From positions 1 to 48,545 of the forward strand of contig JAYELL010000020.1 in assembly GCA_034717495.1 (NCBI GenBank): 48,545 nucleotides of DNA, written 5' to 3'. Under the pieces are notes generated by a model. It was not told where the DNA came from and made no database searches. It saw nothing but the letters and a program-made list of their open reading frames with translations. The position numbers and the translations under genes were made by a program. Below, piece after piece: positions 7,328 through 16,422 of the stretch (position 1 is the first letter of the stretch; each line of letters begins with the position of its first letter). The DNA is from Chloroflexota bacterium. GTDB lineage: Bacteria; Chloroflexota; Anaerolineae; JAAEKA01.

Positions 7328-8827
7328 TTAGGAAAGGAAGGTTCGTTTCCAATCCAACGGTCGTTTCCAGGCTGAACCGGATCGACCATCTTGATCGGTC
7401 AGTATGGTTGCCTCTCGTTCACGCTCATGGACGACCAGCGCAGCCGCTATGGCAGCTGCCAGTTCCAACTCCGGCCTTTCGACATAGGTGACGTCGAAGC
7501 GGTCCTCCAGAAAACTTGTATCATAGGTGCCCCACTGGAAGAGAGCACTATCCATTACCTGCCGGTGAAAGGGAAGTGAAGTTGTTACTCCGCCTATCCG
7601 GTATTCACGCAGGGCCCGCCGCATGCGCAGGATTGCTTCGGCCCGGGTTTCGCCCCAGACGATCAGCTTGGCGATCATGGGATCGTAGTACAGGCTTATC
7701 TCAAATCCCTCGTAGACGCCACTCTCGACCCGAACACCGGGTCCCGTAGGCTCCTGCAGGGTTGTCACCACCCCGCCCGATGGCATGAAGTTGTTGATGG
7801 GGTCCTCGGCCGTGATGCGGCACTCGATCGACCACCCCTTGGCTTGAATATCCTCCTGGCGCCAGCGCAATCTACGCCCATCGGCGATGGCCAGCATTTC
7901 CTTGACGATATCCACGCCGGTCACCATTTCTGTCACAGGATGCTCTACCTGGAGCCGGGTGTTCATTTCCAGGAAGTAGAACTCGCCCTGCTGGTCAACC
8001 AGGAACTCCAGCGTACCAGCATTGACATAATCGACCGCACGGGCAGCTTTGATTGCGACTTCACCCATGGCAGCCCGCAGTTTCTCATCTACAGCGACCG
8101 AGGGGGATTCTTCGATCAGTTTCTGGTGGCGGCGCTGGATCGAACACTCTCTTTCGCCCAGATGTATGACGTTTCCCTGGCTGTCAGCCAGAATCTGGAT
8201 CTCGATGTGGCGCGGGCGTTCGATGCGTTTCTCCAGGTAGACGGTGTCGTCGCCGAAGGCGCTGAGGGCCTCTCGGCGGGCGGCGCCCAGCGCGGTTTCC
8301 AGTTCGTTCTCCGAGCCTATGAGTCGCATGCCCTTGCCACCACCGCCGGCGGACGCCTTGATCAACAGCGGATAGCCGATTCTCTGTGCTTCCGCGGCAA
8401 TTTCGCCATCGCGCAGTCCTTCGGCCGAGCCGGGCACGACTGGTACGCCTGCTGCCATCATCGTCCGGCGGGCGGTGACCTTGTCTCCCATACGACGCAT
8501 GGCATCTGGTGTCGGTCCAATGAAAGCGAGTCCCTCGTCAATGCAGGTCTGAGCGAAGTCGGCATTTTCGGCCAAAAAGCCGTAGCCCGGGTGGATGGCA
8601 TCGGCACCAGATCGCCGGGCAATATCGATGATGCGGTCGATACGCAGGTAACTCTCGCTTGAAGGCGCAGGTCCCAGCCGGTAAGCCTCGCGGGCATAAC
8701 GCACATGCAGCGCGTCCCGATCGGCGTCTGAGTAGACAGCTACGCCCTGCAGGCCGCGTTCCTCACAGGCTCTCAGGATTCGTACAGCGATTTCGCCACG
8801 ATTGGCGACCAGTATCTTCTTGAACAT
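7328..8827 (-). CDS. Biotin carboxylase subunit of acyl-CoA (propionyl-CoA) carboxylase
   Basis: The 499-residue ATP-grasp enzyme carboxylates biotin on the carrier protein using ATP and bicarbonate. Domains in order: biotin carboxylase N-domain (MFKKILVANRGEIAVRILRACEE), ATP-grasp with the Gly-rich loop ASAGGGGKGMR, HIEIQILAD and ERECSIQRRHQKLIEE, catalytic EMNTRLQVEHPVTE, and the biotin carboxylase C-domain (SIECRITAEDP...LREYRIGGVTTSLPF). The last 50 residues go slightly beyond AccC length, as in PccA-type proteins. An AGGA ribosome-binding site precedes the ATG. The carrier gene follows 14 bp later. The neighbouring methylmalonyl-CoA genes favour propionyl-CoA over acetyl-CoA as the substrate. 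Confidence 0.95.
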   Translation of the reverse strand: MFKKILVANRGEIAVRILRACEERGLQGVAVYSDADRDALHVRYAREAYRLGPAPSSESYLRIDRIIDIARRSGADAIHPGYGFLAENADFAQTCIDEGLAFIGPTPDAMRRMGDKVTARRTMMAAGVPVVPGSAEGLRDGEIAAEAQRIGYPLLIKASAGGGGKGMRLIGSENELETALGAARREALSAFGDDTVYLEKRIERPRHIEIQILADSQGNVIHLGERECSIQRRHQKLIEESPSVAVDEKLRAAMGEVAIKAARAVDYVNAGTLEFLVDQQGEFYFLEMNTRLQVEHPVTEMVTGVDIVKEMLAIADGRRLRWRQEDIQAKGWSIECRITAEDPINNFMPSGGVVTTLQEPTGPGVRVESGVYEGFEISLYYDPMIAKLIVWGETRAEAILRMRRALREYRIGGVTTSLPFHRQVMDSALFQWGTYDTSFLEDRFDVTYVERPELELAAAIAAALVVHEREREATILTDQDGRSGSAWKRPLDWKRTFLS

Positions 8828-8842
8828 CGTTTCTTCCTAAGC

Positions 8843-9070
8843 TGGACAAGCCAGAGGAACGCTGATTACGCAGACCTCCGGCGCAGAGGTCGCCGATCTT
8901 CTAGCTCACGCACCGCCTAGCTAGCTCACGCACCGTATGCTGACGTCACGCACCGCTTGCTGCCTCTCGGCACGCCTGCTGGCGTAGCGTGCTGGCGTGC
9001 TGATCTTTTTTGATCTTGTTTGGATTGATCAGCGAGTATCAGCGTTCATCTAGCGTCATCTGCGGTTACG
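8843..9070. repeat. Interspersed repeat family 1 (copy A), interrupted by a family 2 element
   Basis: The sequence from CTGGACAAGCCAGAGGAACG (8843) to TCTGCGGTTACG recurs at 24443-24522 and 32709-32832 in the other orientation or rearranged. In those copies the run ...GATCTTTTTT...GATTGATC is continuous. Here it is split after GATCTT (8895-8900) by 101 bp and resumes with GATCTT (9002-9007). No coding capacity is seen. It fills most of the gap between biotin carboxylase and the hypothetical gene. Confidence 0.75.
8901..9001. mobile_element. Family 2 repeat inserted in family 1 repeat, flanked by GATCTT duplications
   Basis: A 101-bp GC-rich element begins CTAGCTCACGCACCG and ends GCGTGCTGGCGTGCT. 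It is flanked on both sides by GATCTT, which occurs once at the matching place in the uninterrupted family 1 copies. This looks like insertion of a small non-autonomous element with a 6-bp target duplication. Related copies occur at about 20837-20935, 48124-48210 and 48414-48475. Internal words CACGCACCG and GCGTG can pair, giving hairpin potential. Confidence 0.6.
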
Positions 9071-9142
9071 CTGGTGGGCGGAGGGCAGGGAGACCCTGCC
9101 CCTACCCGGCGACCAACCGACCGTGAATGCAAAAAAAACGTT

Positions 9143-9721
9143 TTATGATCGCACCTGGCCCGATATCTCCATGGTCACAAAAACCAGGTCGGGCGCAAAA
9201 GACTGGGGTGGCAGGCCGTGGAACCAGCGCAGGGTTCCAAAGGCTGGGCTAACAGGATTCAAGTAGAGGCGCTGAATGTCGACGATGGTACCGCTCGTGG
9301 GTTTCCACAGCAGGGTGCCAGGTTCCAGCGCCAGCAGGCCAGCCAGGGGCGCCGTTCCCATGATCCAGTTGCCCTGGGTCAGGTTGTATGGCGTGGTGAT
9401 TTCACCTGAGTCCAGATCGGGATCAATCAGATCCATGCGCAGCGGCACGCCGCAATCGACCAGGACCTGGCAGACGGTAGTTCCCTGGCTTTGCCAGGTG
9501 TCGAATTGATCTACCCGACCACTGAATACGCAACGATCCAGGCTAAAGGGTTTCAAAATGGATCGCCCCGGCGAGTCCCGCCGAATCCATCCACAGCCAT
9601 CCTCCTGGTTGGTCGTTAACAGTCCGGCATCAAACTGCGCGCTGATGGGCAGACCGACCATCAATCCAGAGCGATCGTTGGCAGCATATTGGTTGTCAGA
9701 AAGAGAGAATGTGATTTGCAT
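9143..9721 (-). CDS. Hypothetical protein, function unknown
   Basis: 192 residues from an ATG at 9721, with no signal peptide or transmembrane segment. The composition suggests a mostly beta-strand, soluble globular protein, with four Cys residues (CGW, RCV, VCQ, DCG) and many aromatic residues. The phrases YNLTQGNWIMGTAPLAGLL and IQRLYLNPVSPAFGTLRWF look like exposed loops between strands. It is 53 bp downstream of the carboxyltransferase gene on the same strand and could be its second cistron. No family is recognised, and a metabolic role is not inferred. Confidence 0.65.
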   Translation of the reverse strand: MQITFSLSDNQYAANDRSGLMVGLPISAQFDAGLLTTNQEDGCGWIRRDSPGRSILKPFSLDRCVFSGRVDQFDTWQSQGTTVCQVLVDCGVPLRMDLIDPDLDSGEITTPYNLTQGNWIMGTAPLAGLLALEPGTLLWKPTSGTIVDIQRLYLNPVSPAFGTLRWFHGLPPQSFAPDLVFVTMEISGQVRS

Positions 9722-9774
9722 GATTGTATAGGCTCCCGCGTCAGCTGCTCTCCGTCAATGACAGTTACCATTCT

Positions 9775-11325
9775 CTACAGCGGCATGTTGCCATGTTTCT
9801 TGGGTGGATTGCTATCCCGCTTGTTGCGCAACATCTCCAGCGCGTTGATCAGCCGGGGGCGCGTTTCCCTGGGTTCGATCACATCGTCGATATAGCCCCG
9901 GGCGGCAGCCACATAGGGATTGGCAAACTTTTCCCGGTACTCCTCTACCAGCTCGGCCTTGCGGGATTCAGGGTCTTCGGCTGCCTCCAACTCTCTGCGA
10001 TAGAGGATATTGATGGCGCCGTCGGGTCCCATGACAGCTATCTCGGCTGTGGGCCAGGCCAGGTTGATATCGGCCCGAATATGTTTGCTGCTCATGACAT
10101 CGTAGGCGCCGCCGTAGGCCTTGCGGGTGATTACCGTCAATTTGGGGACCGTGGCCTCGCAATAGGCGTAGAGCAGTTTGGCGCCGTTGCGGATGATGCC
10201 ACCATGTTCCTGGGCCGTGCCTGGCATAAAGCCCGGAACATCCACGAAGGTGACGATAGGAATATTGAAACAATCGCAGAAGCGAACGAAGCGGGCTGCC
10301 TTGGTGCTGGAATCGATGTCGAGAACGCCGGCGAGGACAGCAGGCTGCTGAGCCACGATGCCGATGCTGTGACCACCCAGCCGCGCAAAGCCTACGATGA
10401 TGTTCTGGGCCCAATGTTCGTGGACCTCGAGGAAATCGCCGTCGTCAACCACGTGACGGATGATTTCCTTCATGTCGTAGGCTTTGTTGGGATTCTCCGG
10501 CACGATTGTGTCCAGAACCTCATCCATCCGCAGGGGATCGTCGGTCGGCTTGACAAAAGGTGGATCCTCCATGTTGTTCTGGGGAAAATAGCTCAACAGC
10601 TTTTGCGCCACGAAGAGGGCATGTTCCTCGCTGTCCATGGCAAAATGAGCGACCCCGCTTTTGGCGGCATGGGTCAATGCCCCACCCAATTCTTCAAAGG
10701 TGACCTCTTCATGGGTCACTGTTTTGACCACCTGCGGGCCGGTCACAAACATGTAACTGGTATCCTGAACCATGATAATGAAATCGGTGATAGCGGGCGA
10801 GTAAACGGCGCCTCCTGCACAGGGACCCATGACCAGGCTGATCTGGGGGATGACCCCCGAAGCCAGCGTGTTGAGAAGGAAGATGTCGGCGTAACCGCCC
10901 AGGCTGACCACCCCTTCCTGGATGCGGGCACCGCCGCTGTCGTTGAGGCCAATAACAGGTGCACCTACCTTCATGGCAAGATTCATGATCTTAATGATCT
11001 TCTCCGCAAACGCTTCCGAGAGGGAACCGCCGAAGACGGTGAAATCCTGAGAGAAGAGATAAACCAACTGTCCATTGATCGTGCCATAGCCGGTGATGAT
11101 TCCATCGCCCAGAATTCGCTGCTTTTCCAGACCAAAATCATGGCTGCGGTGGGTGACCAACATGTCAAGTTCGCGGAAGCTGCCCTTGTCGAGCAGGAAT
11201 TCCAGGCGTTCGCGAGCGGTGAGCTTGCCTCGCGCGTGTTGCCGGGCAATCCGTTCCTCGCCACCGCCCAGCAAGGCCTGTTCTTTCAACGCACGCAGTT
11301 TCTCAGTCTTTGCATCTGGGGTCAA
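9775..11325 (-). CDS. pccB: Propionyl-CoA carboxylase carboxyltransferase (beta) subunit
   Basis: The 516-residue protein transfers carboxyl from carboxybiotin to acyl-CoA, making (S)-methylmalonyl-CoA. Two crotonase-type halves are visible: N-half [39 protein letters not shown] and [13 protein letters not shown]-half [24 protein letters not shown] and [17 protein letters not shown]. The Asp in GGAYDVM matches the residue associated with propionyl-CoA rather than acetyl-CoA preference in actinobacterial enzymes. No ATG is available. TTG at 11325 is chosen because GGAGG sits 5 nt upstream; TTG at 11349 is the alternative. Together with the biotin carboxylase and carrier genes it completes the enzyme, although it lies in a separate transcription unit with palindromes upstream. 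Confidence 0.95.
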   Translation of the reverse strand: MTPDAKTEKLRALKEQALLGGGEERIARQHARGKLTARERLEFLLDKGSFRELDMLVTHRSHDFGLEKQRILGDGIITGYGTINGQLVYLFSQDFTVFGGSLSEAFAEKIIKIMNLAMKVGAPVIGLNDSGGARIQEGVVSLGGYADIFLLNTLASGVIPQISLVMGPCAGGAVYSPAITDFIIMVQDTSYMFVTGPQVVKTVTHEEVTFEELGGALTHAAKSGVAHFAMDSEEHALFVAQKLLSYFPQNNMEDPPFVKPTDDPLRMDEVLDTIVPENPNKAYDMKEIIRHVVDDGDFLEVHEHWAQNIIVGFARLGGHSIGIVAQQPAVLAGVLDIDSSTKAARFVRFCDCFNIPIVTFVDVPGFMPGTAQEHGGIIRNGAKLLYAYCEATVPKLTVITRKAYGGAYDVMSSKHIRADINLAWPTAEIAVMGPDGAINILYRRELEAAEDPESRKAELVEEYREKFANPYVAAARGYIDDVIEPRETRPRLINALEMLRNKRDSNPPKKHGNMPL

Positions 11326-11396
11326 GCGTACCTCCAGGGAGGGAGTCAATGGTCAATTCCGCATTGCGGTAGACGGTGGACTGGAGAGTTGATGTC

Positions 11397-11448
11397 ATCA
11401 TGTCATGATTCCATGCGGTTGGAGATCAGTATGTTGACATGTCAACAT
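11397..11448. promoter_or_regulatory. Two palindromes upstream of pccB
   Basis: ATGTTGACATGTCAACAT (11431-11448) is an 18-bp perfect palindrome. ATCATGTCATGAT (11397-11409) is a second, 13-bp palindrome with a single central base. Both share ATG-x-CAT words and lie between the DUF1624 gene stop (11456) and the pccB start. They could be an operator pair for pccB or a transcript end for the upstream operon. No convincing -10 box is visible next to them. Confidence 0.4.
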
Positions 11449-11455
11449 GTTGCTC

Positions 11456-12259
11456 CTAAAACAAACTGATCATGCCCGTCAGTGTCAGCAGCACGATCAG
11501 GATTGGCTGGTGGATCAAATAGATCAGCAGGGAGTTCTGGCCCATCAGGCGCAGGCCTCTGACCAGCACGTTTTGCGACAGGTCGGGCAGGGGAAAATGC
11601 CGTTCGCCGCCCGCATAAAGCGTATTGCCGATGAGAATACCCAGCACAACCCGGGCGTACCAGGGAATGATCGGCGCCCAGTCGAAGACAGCGCCCGGCG
11701 ACTGGTCCAGGCCCAACCAGCCGAGCCAGCTGATGTTGGGATTCAACACGGGTAGTAATTGTCCCAAAACCAAAATGGCGATTCCCAAAAAAAGGTTGAG
11801 CCACTTGAAGCGCAGCAAGGGATAGGAAATGATGATTGAAACGCCGATCAAGTGAAGGATTCCGAAGCGCACGAAAACAGCAGGGTTGACAAAAAAGGTG
11901 ACCAGCGTGATCAGCATACCCCAGGAAAAGACCTGCAGGCCCCTTATCAGATATTTTCCGAACAGATTGCCGCTGCCGCCGCCCTGCCGCGCTGCGTTGT
12001 AGCTCAGGGTCAGGGAAAGACCTACCAGGCCGAGAAACAGGCTGGCCGTGATATTCTGCCAGGTCTTCCAGAATGGGCCGAACAGGTCAATGGGATAGCT
12101 ACCAAAGGCGTACAGGTCAAAGACCAGGTGGTAGATCACCATCATCATGATGGCAATCCCGCGAAGGAGGTCAATCTCCCACAGCCGGTCGCCGCGTGCC
12201 TGGCGCACCGGTGTGATGCTGGCGCGCATTCCTGTGAAATAGGTACTCAAAGCTGTCAT
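11456..12259 (-). CDS. DUF1624 (heparan-alpha-glucosaminide N-acetyltransferase-like) membrane protein
   Basis: The 267-residue polytopic membrane protein has about seven hydrophobic segments. Its N-terminal signature is RLWEIDLLRGIAIMMMVIYHLVFDL, characteristic of the DUF1624/acyltransferase-3-like group, followed by FLGLVGLSLTLSYNA, FGILHLIGVSIIISYPLL and a C-terminal LMGQNSLLIYLIHQPILI. The conserved His in MVIYHLVFDL and the HQP motif match the acetyl-transfer family, which acylates substrates across the membrane. Its physiological substrate in bacteria is unknown. The start overlaps the dehydrogenase stop (ATGA), indicating translational coupling. Confidence 0.85.
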   Translation of the reverse strand: MTALSTYFTGMRASITPVRQARGDRLWEIDLLRGIAIMMMVIYHLVFDLYAFGSYPIDLFGPFWKTWQNITASLFLGLVGLSLTLSYNAARQGGGSGNLFGKYLIRGLQVFSWGMLITLVTFFVNPAVFVRFGILHLIGVSIIISYPLLRFKWLNLFLGIAILVLGQLLPVLNPNISWLGWLGLDQSPGAVFDWAPIIPWYARVVLGILIGNTLYAGGERHFPLPDLSQNVLVRGLRLMGQNSLLIYLIHQPILIVLLTLTGMISLF

Positions 12260-13305
12260 GAGTTTGTCGCTGCCACGCGCAACAGGATCTTGCCGAAGTG
12301 TTGGCCACTCTGCAAACGTTCCTCGGCCATTCGAGCTTCCCGGAGGGGGAACACACTGTCTATTGGCGTGGCAAGCTTGCCACGGAAGAGCAAACCCATC
12401 ACCGTTTCGAAGTCAGACTGGCTGCCCATGGTAGAGCCCAGGATACTCAGTTGCCTGCCAAATACCAGGTTGATGGGCGTGGCGCCTGCGTAGCCCGTGG
12501 TGCCTCCTACCGTCAGCAATCGTCCCCCGCGCTTCAGCGAGCGCAGGCTGTCCTGCCAGGTGTTTTCACCCACATTGTCTACCACGACGTCCACACCCTG
12601 TTTGTTGCTATGGAGAAATACAGCTTTTGACCAATTGGCCTGCTCGCTGCGGTCGACGACCCAATCGGCACCGAGTTCGAGCGCGCGGCTGGCTTTCTGC
12701 GAGTTGCTGGCAACCACCCAGACCGTCGCTCCAATCAGCCTGGCCAGCTGGATCGCAAAACTGTTGACACCCCCGCCAGCGCCGACGATCAACACGACCT
12801 GGCCCGGTTTCAGCTGCCCGCGGGTGACCAACATGCGCCAGGTGGTGACAGCGACAAGGGGTGCTGCGGCAGCCTGTTGCATCGAAAAATCGTTGGGGAT
12901 CGCGATCAAGTTGCGGGCTGGCACCTTAACAAACTGGGCAAAGCTTCCCCTTATCTGTTCACCCAGGATGTGCCAGGAATCACACAGACTGTGCTCACCT
13001 TGCAGGCAGAAACTGCATTCTCCGCACCACATGGTGGGGTTTGCGGTTACTGCCTGTCCGGCGACCCAGCCCGTCACCTGTGTCCCGGTGGCGACGATCT
13101 GGCCGCTGAAGTCGGCGCCGGGAATGTGGGGCATTTCCAGGGTCAGGCCTTTCCAGCCCGTTATGACAAACTGGTCAAGCCGGTTGAGGGCAGCAAACGA
13201 AACGCGGACCAGTACCTCATCCGCTGCGATGACCGGGACCGGCAGGTTATCGACGAATTCGAGGGCATCCAGATCGCCGTGCTGATGGAAAACAATCGCT
13301 TGCAC
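12256..13305 (-). CDS. Zinc-type alcohol dehydrogenase / quinone reductase family protein
   Basis: 349 residues from GTG at 13305, the start that gives the family's usual N-terminus (MQAIVFHQHGDLDALEF). An ATG 24 nt upstream is also open. GroES-like domain: NRLDQFVITGW, HIPGADFSGQIVATG; structural zinc Cys set CGECSFCLQGEHSLC. Rossmann domain: GQVVLIVGAGGGVNSFAIQLARLIGATV, with NADP-type loop, then VVVDNVGENTWQDSLRSLKRGGRLLTVG. The protein is a medium-chain dehydrogenase/reductase of the NADPH:quinone reductase or alcohol dehydrogenase type; the substrate cannot be deduced. Its GTG overlaps the stop of the PHP gene by one base (TAGTG), and its stop overlaps the next start (ATGA). It is therefore the middle cistron of a coupled operon. 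Confidence 0.9.
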   Translation of the reverse strand: MQAIVFHQHGDLDALEFVDNLPVPVIAADEVLVRVSFAALNRLDQFVITGWKGLTLEMPHIPGADFSGQIVATGTQVTGWVAGQAVTANPTMWCGECSFCLQGEHSLCDSWHILGEQIRGSFAQFVKVPARNLIAIPNDFSMQQAAAAPLVAVTTWRMLVTRGQLKPGQVVLIVGAGGGVNSFAIQLARLIGATVWVVASNSQKASRALELGADWVVDRSEQANWSKAVFLHSNKQGVDVVVDNVGENTWQDSLRSLKRGGRLLTVGGTTGYAGATPINLVFGRQLSILGSTMGSQSDFETVMGLLFRGKLATPIDSVFPLREARMAEERLQSGQHFGKILLRVAATNS

Positions 13306-15611
13306 TAGGTGTTGATCAACTCCTGCCATTCGCCGGTGAGATCGTCCCAGCGGGCGCCGTAATAGATGTGATCAATCCCGTTTGGATCGCGATAGACCAG
13401 GTCGGTCGTTGTGAAAGATCGCCTCAGGCAACCGATGTTGCCCAACCAGCTAACCTGGCTATCATCTATTGGCCGGTCCTGATCCAGATGCATACGAAGA
13501 GCGTAATGTCTCAGGCTGCCTTCCTTCAGCAAGTCGGGCTGCCAGAGGCGGCTTTCCACGTGCTGATTGCCGAGGTTATGGAACTTGAACAGGGGATCGG
13601 TACCGTTCTCAAAGACCTCGACGACTTCCAAACCTGAGCGGGGCAGTGGCACGGTTAGCAACTGCTGCCATTCCGGCTGAAGCTTCTCGCAGGGCACATT
13701 CTGGAAGAACAGATCTCGTCCCTGCCGGTTTCTGAATACCAGATTGCCGCGAAGGCCGTCATCGGTTCGGACAAGGGACTCTATCCCCATGTTGCCACGC
13801 CAACGCACCTGGCGTCCCGATGGCAATGGCTCTGCGTCGATGCCGGCCGGCGGGTCAAAATCAAACAGTGCATCCCAGGCTGAGCTAATCCAGCTTACGG
13901 CGACTGCGTGGAAGATGCGTTCGATGTGCCCCTCCCCATTGCGAAAGACCAGGTCACACTTGACGCGATTGTGTTGATCGTAGACCTCGTTTTCGCGGTA
14001 AATCCGCAAGAGACCAATCTGATCTCGCCAACGCACCTGATGTTCCAGGTCGGCCAGGTGGCCGCGGGTTTCCTGGTGCAATTTGATGGCGTAGAGCCAG
14101 ACTGAGGTCGCGGTGTGCTGCGAAACCAGGCTTTCTCTGCCAGTGCGCAGATCCACTACCCGATAATACTCCCTGTCGCCTCGCAGGGAAACTCCGGCGA
14201 CCTCGACCCCGGATTTGGGTTGTTCGACACCTGTGCTAAGCATTTTTACCTGGCCGTTAAAACGGGTTTCCTGGCCGGGCGCTGAACTGCTCTCGGCGTG
14301 AACAAGGTCGATAATGTCGCCGTGGGATGCCAGGATAGTAGCGCCATCCTGTCTCACGTAGATCTTTCGCTCGTCATTGTCCCTGAGATAACAGGGTTTG
14401 CGCTGGGCCTCCTGTACGTCGATTTGCACGACTTCCTGTCCTTCGTAGGGCACGATATCCACCGACCATTCCGGTTGGGGGAAGACCCGCTCGGCGACGG
14501 CAGATTGAAAAGCGCGCATTTCCCGGGCAGCATCGATCAGACCTGTAACCGGCTTTTCCGGGTCGGGATCGATACCGAGGAAGATAGTGCCACCGCCTGC
14601 ATTGCTCAGAGCTGCAACGTGACAACAGAGATCATCCAGATTTTCCGCACAACCGGCACACAGAATCTGATGATCGGACGGGCCAGCGCTGCGCACGTCT
14701 GCGATGTGGTTGTAGCGGGCCACATCTGAAACGAATGGCACTCGGATCCGGTTGAAGTCGTTGCTCTTGAACAGGTCAAGCAGCCCATCGAACGTGGCCT
14801 CTGTCAGCAGCACTTCGGTGGGTCTGTCGCCGATACCCCAGCGATGCATTGAGGCGTCATGATCCTGCACAAGGCGGTGGGCATCGGAACTCTGAATGCA
14901 ATGCATTCGGCGCTCGTAGCCCAGATTGGACCCGTCGTACCAGCGAGGGCTGGAGAAGCCCTGGAGCTGCGTACTGTGAAAACTGGAAAACTCAAGCGCG
15001 TGAAGATATTCGTTTTGGGTTGCGCTCACGCGTGCTGTGCCGGTGGGCATATTGCTGGCGATTTCCAGAACCCCCGTCGGTGAGTTGATGTGCGCCCCGA
15101 TGACAATGCCCCCAGCCTGATTGATGATCTTGTAGGCCTCGAGATAAGCCTGGGAGCCTGGCAGAGAAGTAGTTCCCAGCGACATTTTCTCATAGGGAAC
15201 ACCGAGCTGGTGCAATACTGCCTTCAGTTGCGGAATGCTCGTTCGATCGTCCGGCGGGAAAACGCCCAGGATGTGTGCGCCAAAGCGGGTTGTAAACTCA
15301 AAGCCGGGCAATACGGCGATTTGTTTTAGGAGTCTATGGTATTCGTCAAGCTCTTCCTGTTCGTCGTCGCGCAGCCGCCCGCGCTGCCTGAGTTTTTCCA
15401 GAAATTCGATTTCGTCAAAGATTGCCTCGTAACCGGCAATGGTGTTATGGTCTGTTATGGCGATAATGTCCAGGCCCCGGCGCTCTGCTTCCTGCAACAC
15501 TTCAAGATAGGACGTCTCTTTTTGAACGTAGTCCTCGGAAGCGGGTGTATGGAGGTGTAAATCCATTCGATACCAGCGCATGGCCCCGGATGAAGAATCG
15601 GTCTCAAACAT
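13305..15611 (-). CDS. PHP phosphoesterase - AlbA_2 fusion protein with three C-terminal repeats
   Basis: 768 residues. Residues 11-290 form a PHP domain with the metal-site residues DLHLHT (His19, His21), ITDHNT (Asp54, His55), GFEF (Glu105), GAHILG (His113), GAHI (His174) and SSDAH (Asp243, His245). Residues 315-435 resemble the AlbA_2/Schlafen-type domain: VAALSNAGGGTIFLGIDPDP, then KIYVRQDGATILA. The C-terminal third (526-583, 602-652, 719-766) holds three diverged copies of a module with the pattern W-x-G-N-x-G ... L-V-[FY]-R ... G ... EWQ-x-L. I do not recognise this module. PHP domains hydrolyse phosphoesters and AlbA_2 domains bind nucleic acid, so a nuclease or nucleotide-processing role is likely. 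A defence role is conceivable but unproven. First gene of a coupled three-gene operon. Confidence 0.85.
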   Translation of the reverse strand: MFETDSSSGAMRWYRMDLHLHTPASEDYVQKETSYLEVLQEAERRGLDIIAITDHNTIAGYEAIFDEIEFLEKLRQRGRLRDDEQEELDEYHRLLKQIAVLPGFEFTTRFGAHILGVFPPDDRTSIPQLKAVLHQLGVPYEKMSLGTTSLPGSQAYLEAYKIINQAGGIVIGAHINSPTGVLEIASNMPTGTARVSATQNEYLHALEFSSFHSTQLQGFSSPRWYDGSNLGYERRMHCIQSSDAHRLVQDHDASMHRWGIGDRPTEVLLTEATFDGLLDLFKSNDFNRIRVPFVSDVARYNHIADVRSAGPSDHQILCAGCAENLDDLCCHVAALSNAGGGTIFLGIDPDPEKPVTGLIDAAREMRAFQSAVAERVFPQPEWSVDIVPYEGQEVVQIDVQEAQRKPCYLRDNDERKIYVRQDGATILASHGDIIDLVHAESSSAPGQETRFNGQVKMLSTGVEQPKSGVEVAGVSLRGDREYYRVVDLRTGRESLVSQHTATSVWLYAIKLHQETRGHLADLEHQVRWRDQIGLLRIYRENEVYDQHNRVKCDLVFRNGEGHIERIFHAVAVSWISSAWDALFDFDPPAGIDAEPLPSGRQVRWRGNMGIESLVRTDDGLRGNLVFRNRQGRDLFFQNVPCEKLQPEWQQLLTVPLPRSGLEVVEVFENGTDPLFKFHNLGNQHVESRLWQPDLLKEGSLRHYALRMHLDQDRPIDDSQVSWLGNIGCLRRSFTTTDLVYRDPNGIDHIYYGARWDDLTGEWQELINT

Positions 15612-15672
15612 TACAGTAGTTCTCCAGTTCTTCAGAGTTTTTTTTTCTATATTGGTTGGGGCAGAGAAGGGG

Positions 15673-16209
15673 TCAATCTATTGTGGGCACCTCCTGATCG
15701 AGATTCCGTAGGTTCTTTGGCTTTTTTGATAGGGCCGCCAGAGCGCCCAGCAGGCGGGCATAGGTCTGATCCAGCGACTCTGGAATGGTTCGGGTTTCGG
15801 CAACCGCGGTCATGAAATTGGTATCGGCACGCCAGCGCGGCACCACATGCAAATGCACGTGGTCCTTAATGCCTGCACCAGCCAGCTCGCCCAGGTTGGC
15901 ACCCACGTTGAAACCGTCGGGGGCCATGGCAAGCCGCAGTGCGGACAGTCCCTTGTTGACCAGGAGCATCATCTCTTGAAGGGTTTCCGGAGGCAGATTT
16001 TCCAGACTTGGTACGTGGGCGTAGGGAAGTACCAGCAAGTGGCCATTGTTATACGGGTAACGATTCAGCGCCAGGTATGCTGTTTGCCCGCGGAACAAAA
16101 CGTGTTCCGCCTGATCATCACCATTAACAATTTTCTCGCAAAACACACAAGCTTCTGTTTTTGGAGCCAAAATGTACTCCAGGCGCCACGGAGACCAAAG
16201 GTGATCCAA
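15673..16209 (-). CDS. HIT family nucleotide hydrolase
   Basis: The 178-residue protein of the histidine-triad superfamily (Ap4A hydrolase/FHIT-like branch) hydrolyses or transfers nucleotidyl groups of dinucleoside polyphosphates or adenylylated compounds. The triad HVHLHVVPRW contains the catalytic central His. Upstream are CVFCEKIVNGDD with a zinc-type Cys pair, and LVLPYAHVPSLENLPPETLQEM. The N-terminus MDHLWSPWRLEYI is typical of this subgroup, which supports the TTG start at 16209 (AAGGA 10 nt upstream, stop codon 18 nt before). It is a monocistronic-looking gene, divergent from the feo operon. Confidence 0.92.
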   Translation of the reverse strand: MDHLWSPWRLEYILAPKTEACVFCEKIVNGDDQAEHVLFRGQTAYLALNRYPYNNGHLLVLPYAHVPSLENLPPETLQEMMLLVNKGLSALRLAMAPDGFNVGANLGELAGAGIKDHVHLHVVPRWRADTNFMTAVAETRTIPESLDQTYARLLGALAALSKKPKNLRNLDQEVPTID

Positions 16210-16422
16210 CGCCAGGTTTTCCTTTTTCTACGGCCATGGGCGCCGTCTCTTTTTCTGCAAGCGGGTCCACAGGAATGTTCTGTTTCGTGGCCCGGTTGGC
16301 GGCATTGACCGATTGCTTTGAGGTGCTAGTGTACCAGAAAGAAACCGCGCCGTCAAATGTTTTTTCATGCGATCGGATACCGAACGAGGCATGCCTGCGG
16401 TTCACCACTGCAAAATCGGGAC

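Noticed and set aside
9724-11469. 581-codon open frame opposite pccB
   Set aside because: Antisense to a full-length carboxyltransferase with all motifs; no independent evidence of coding.
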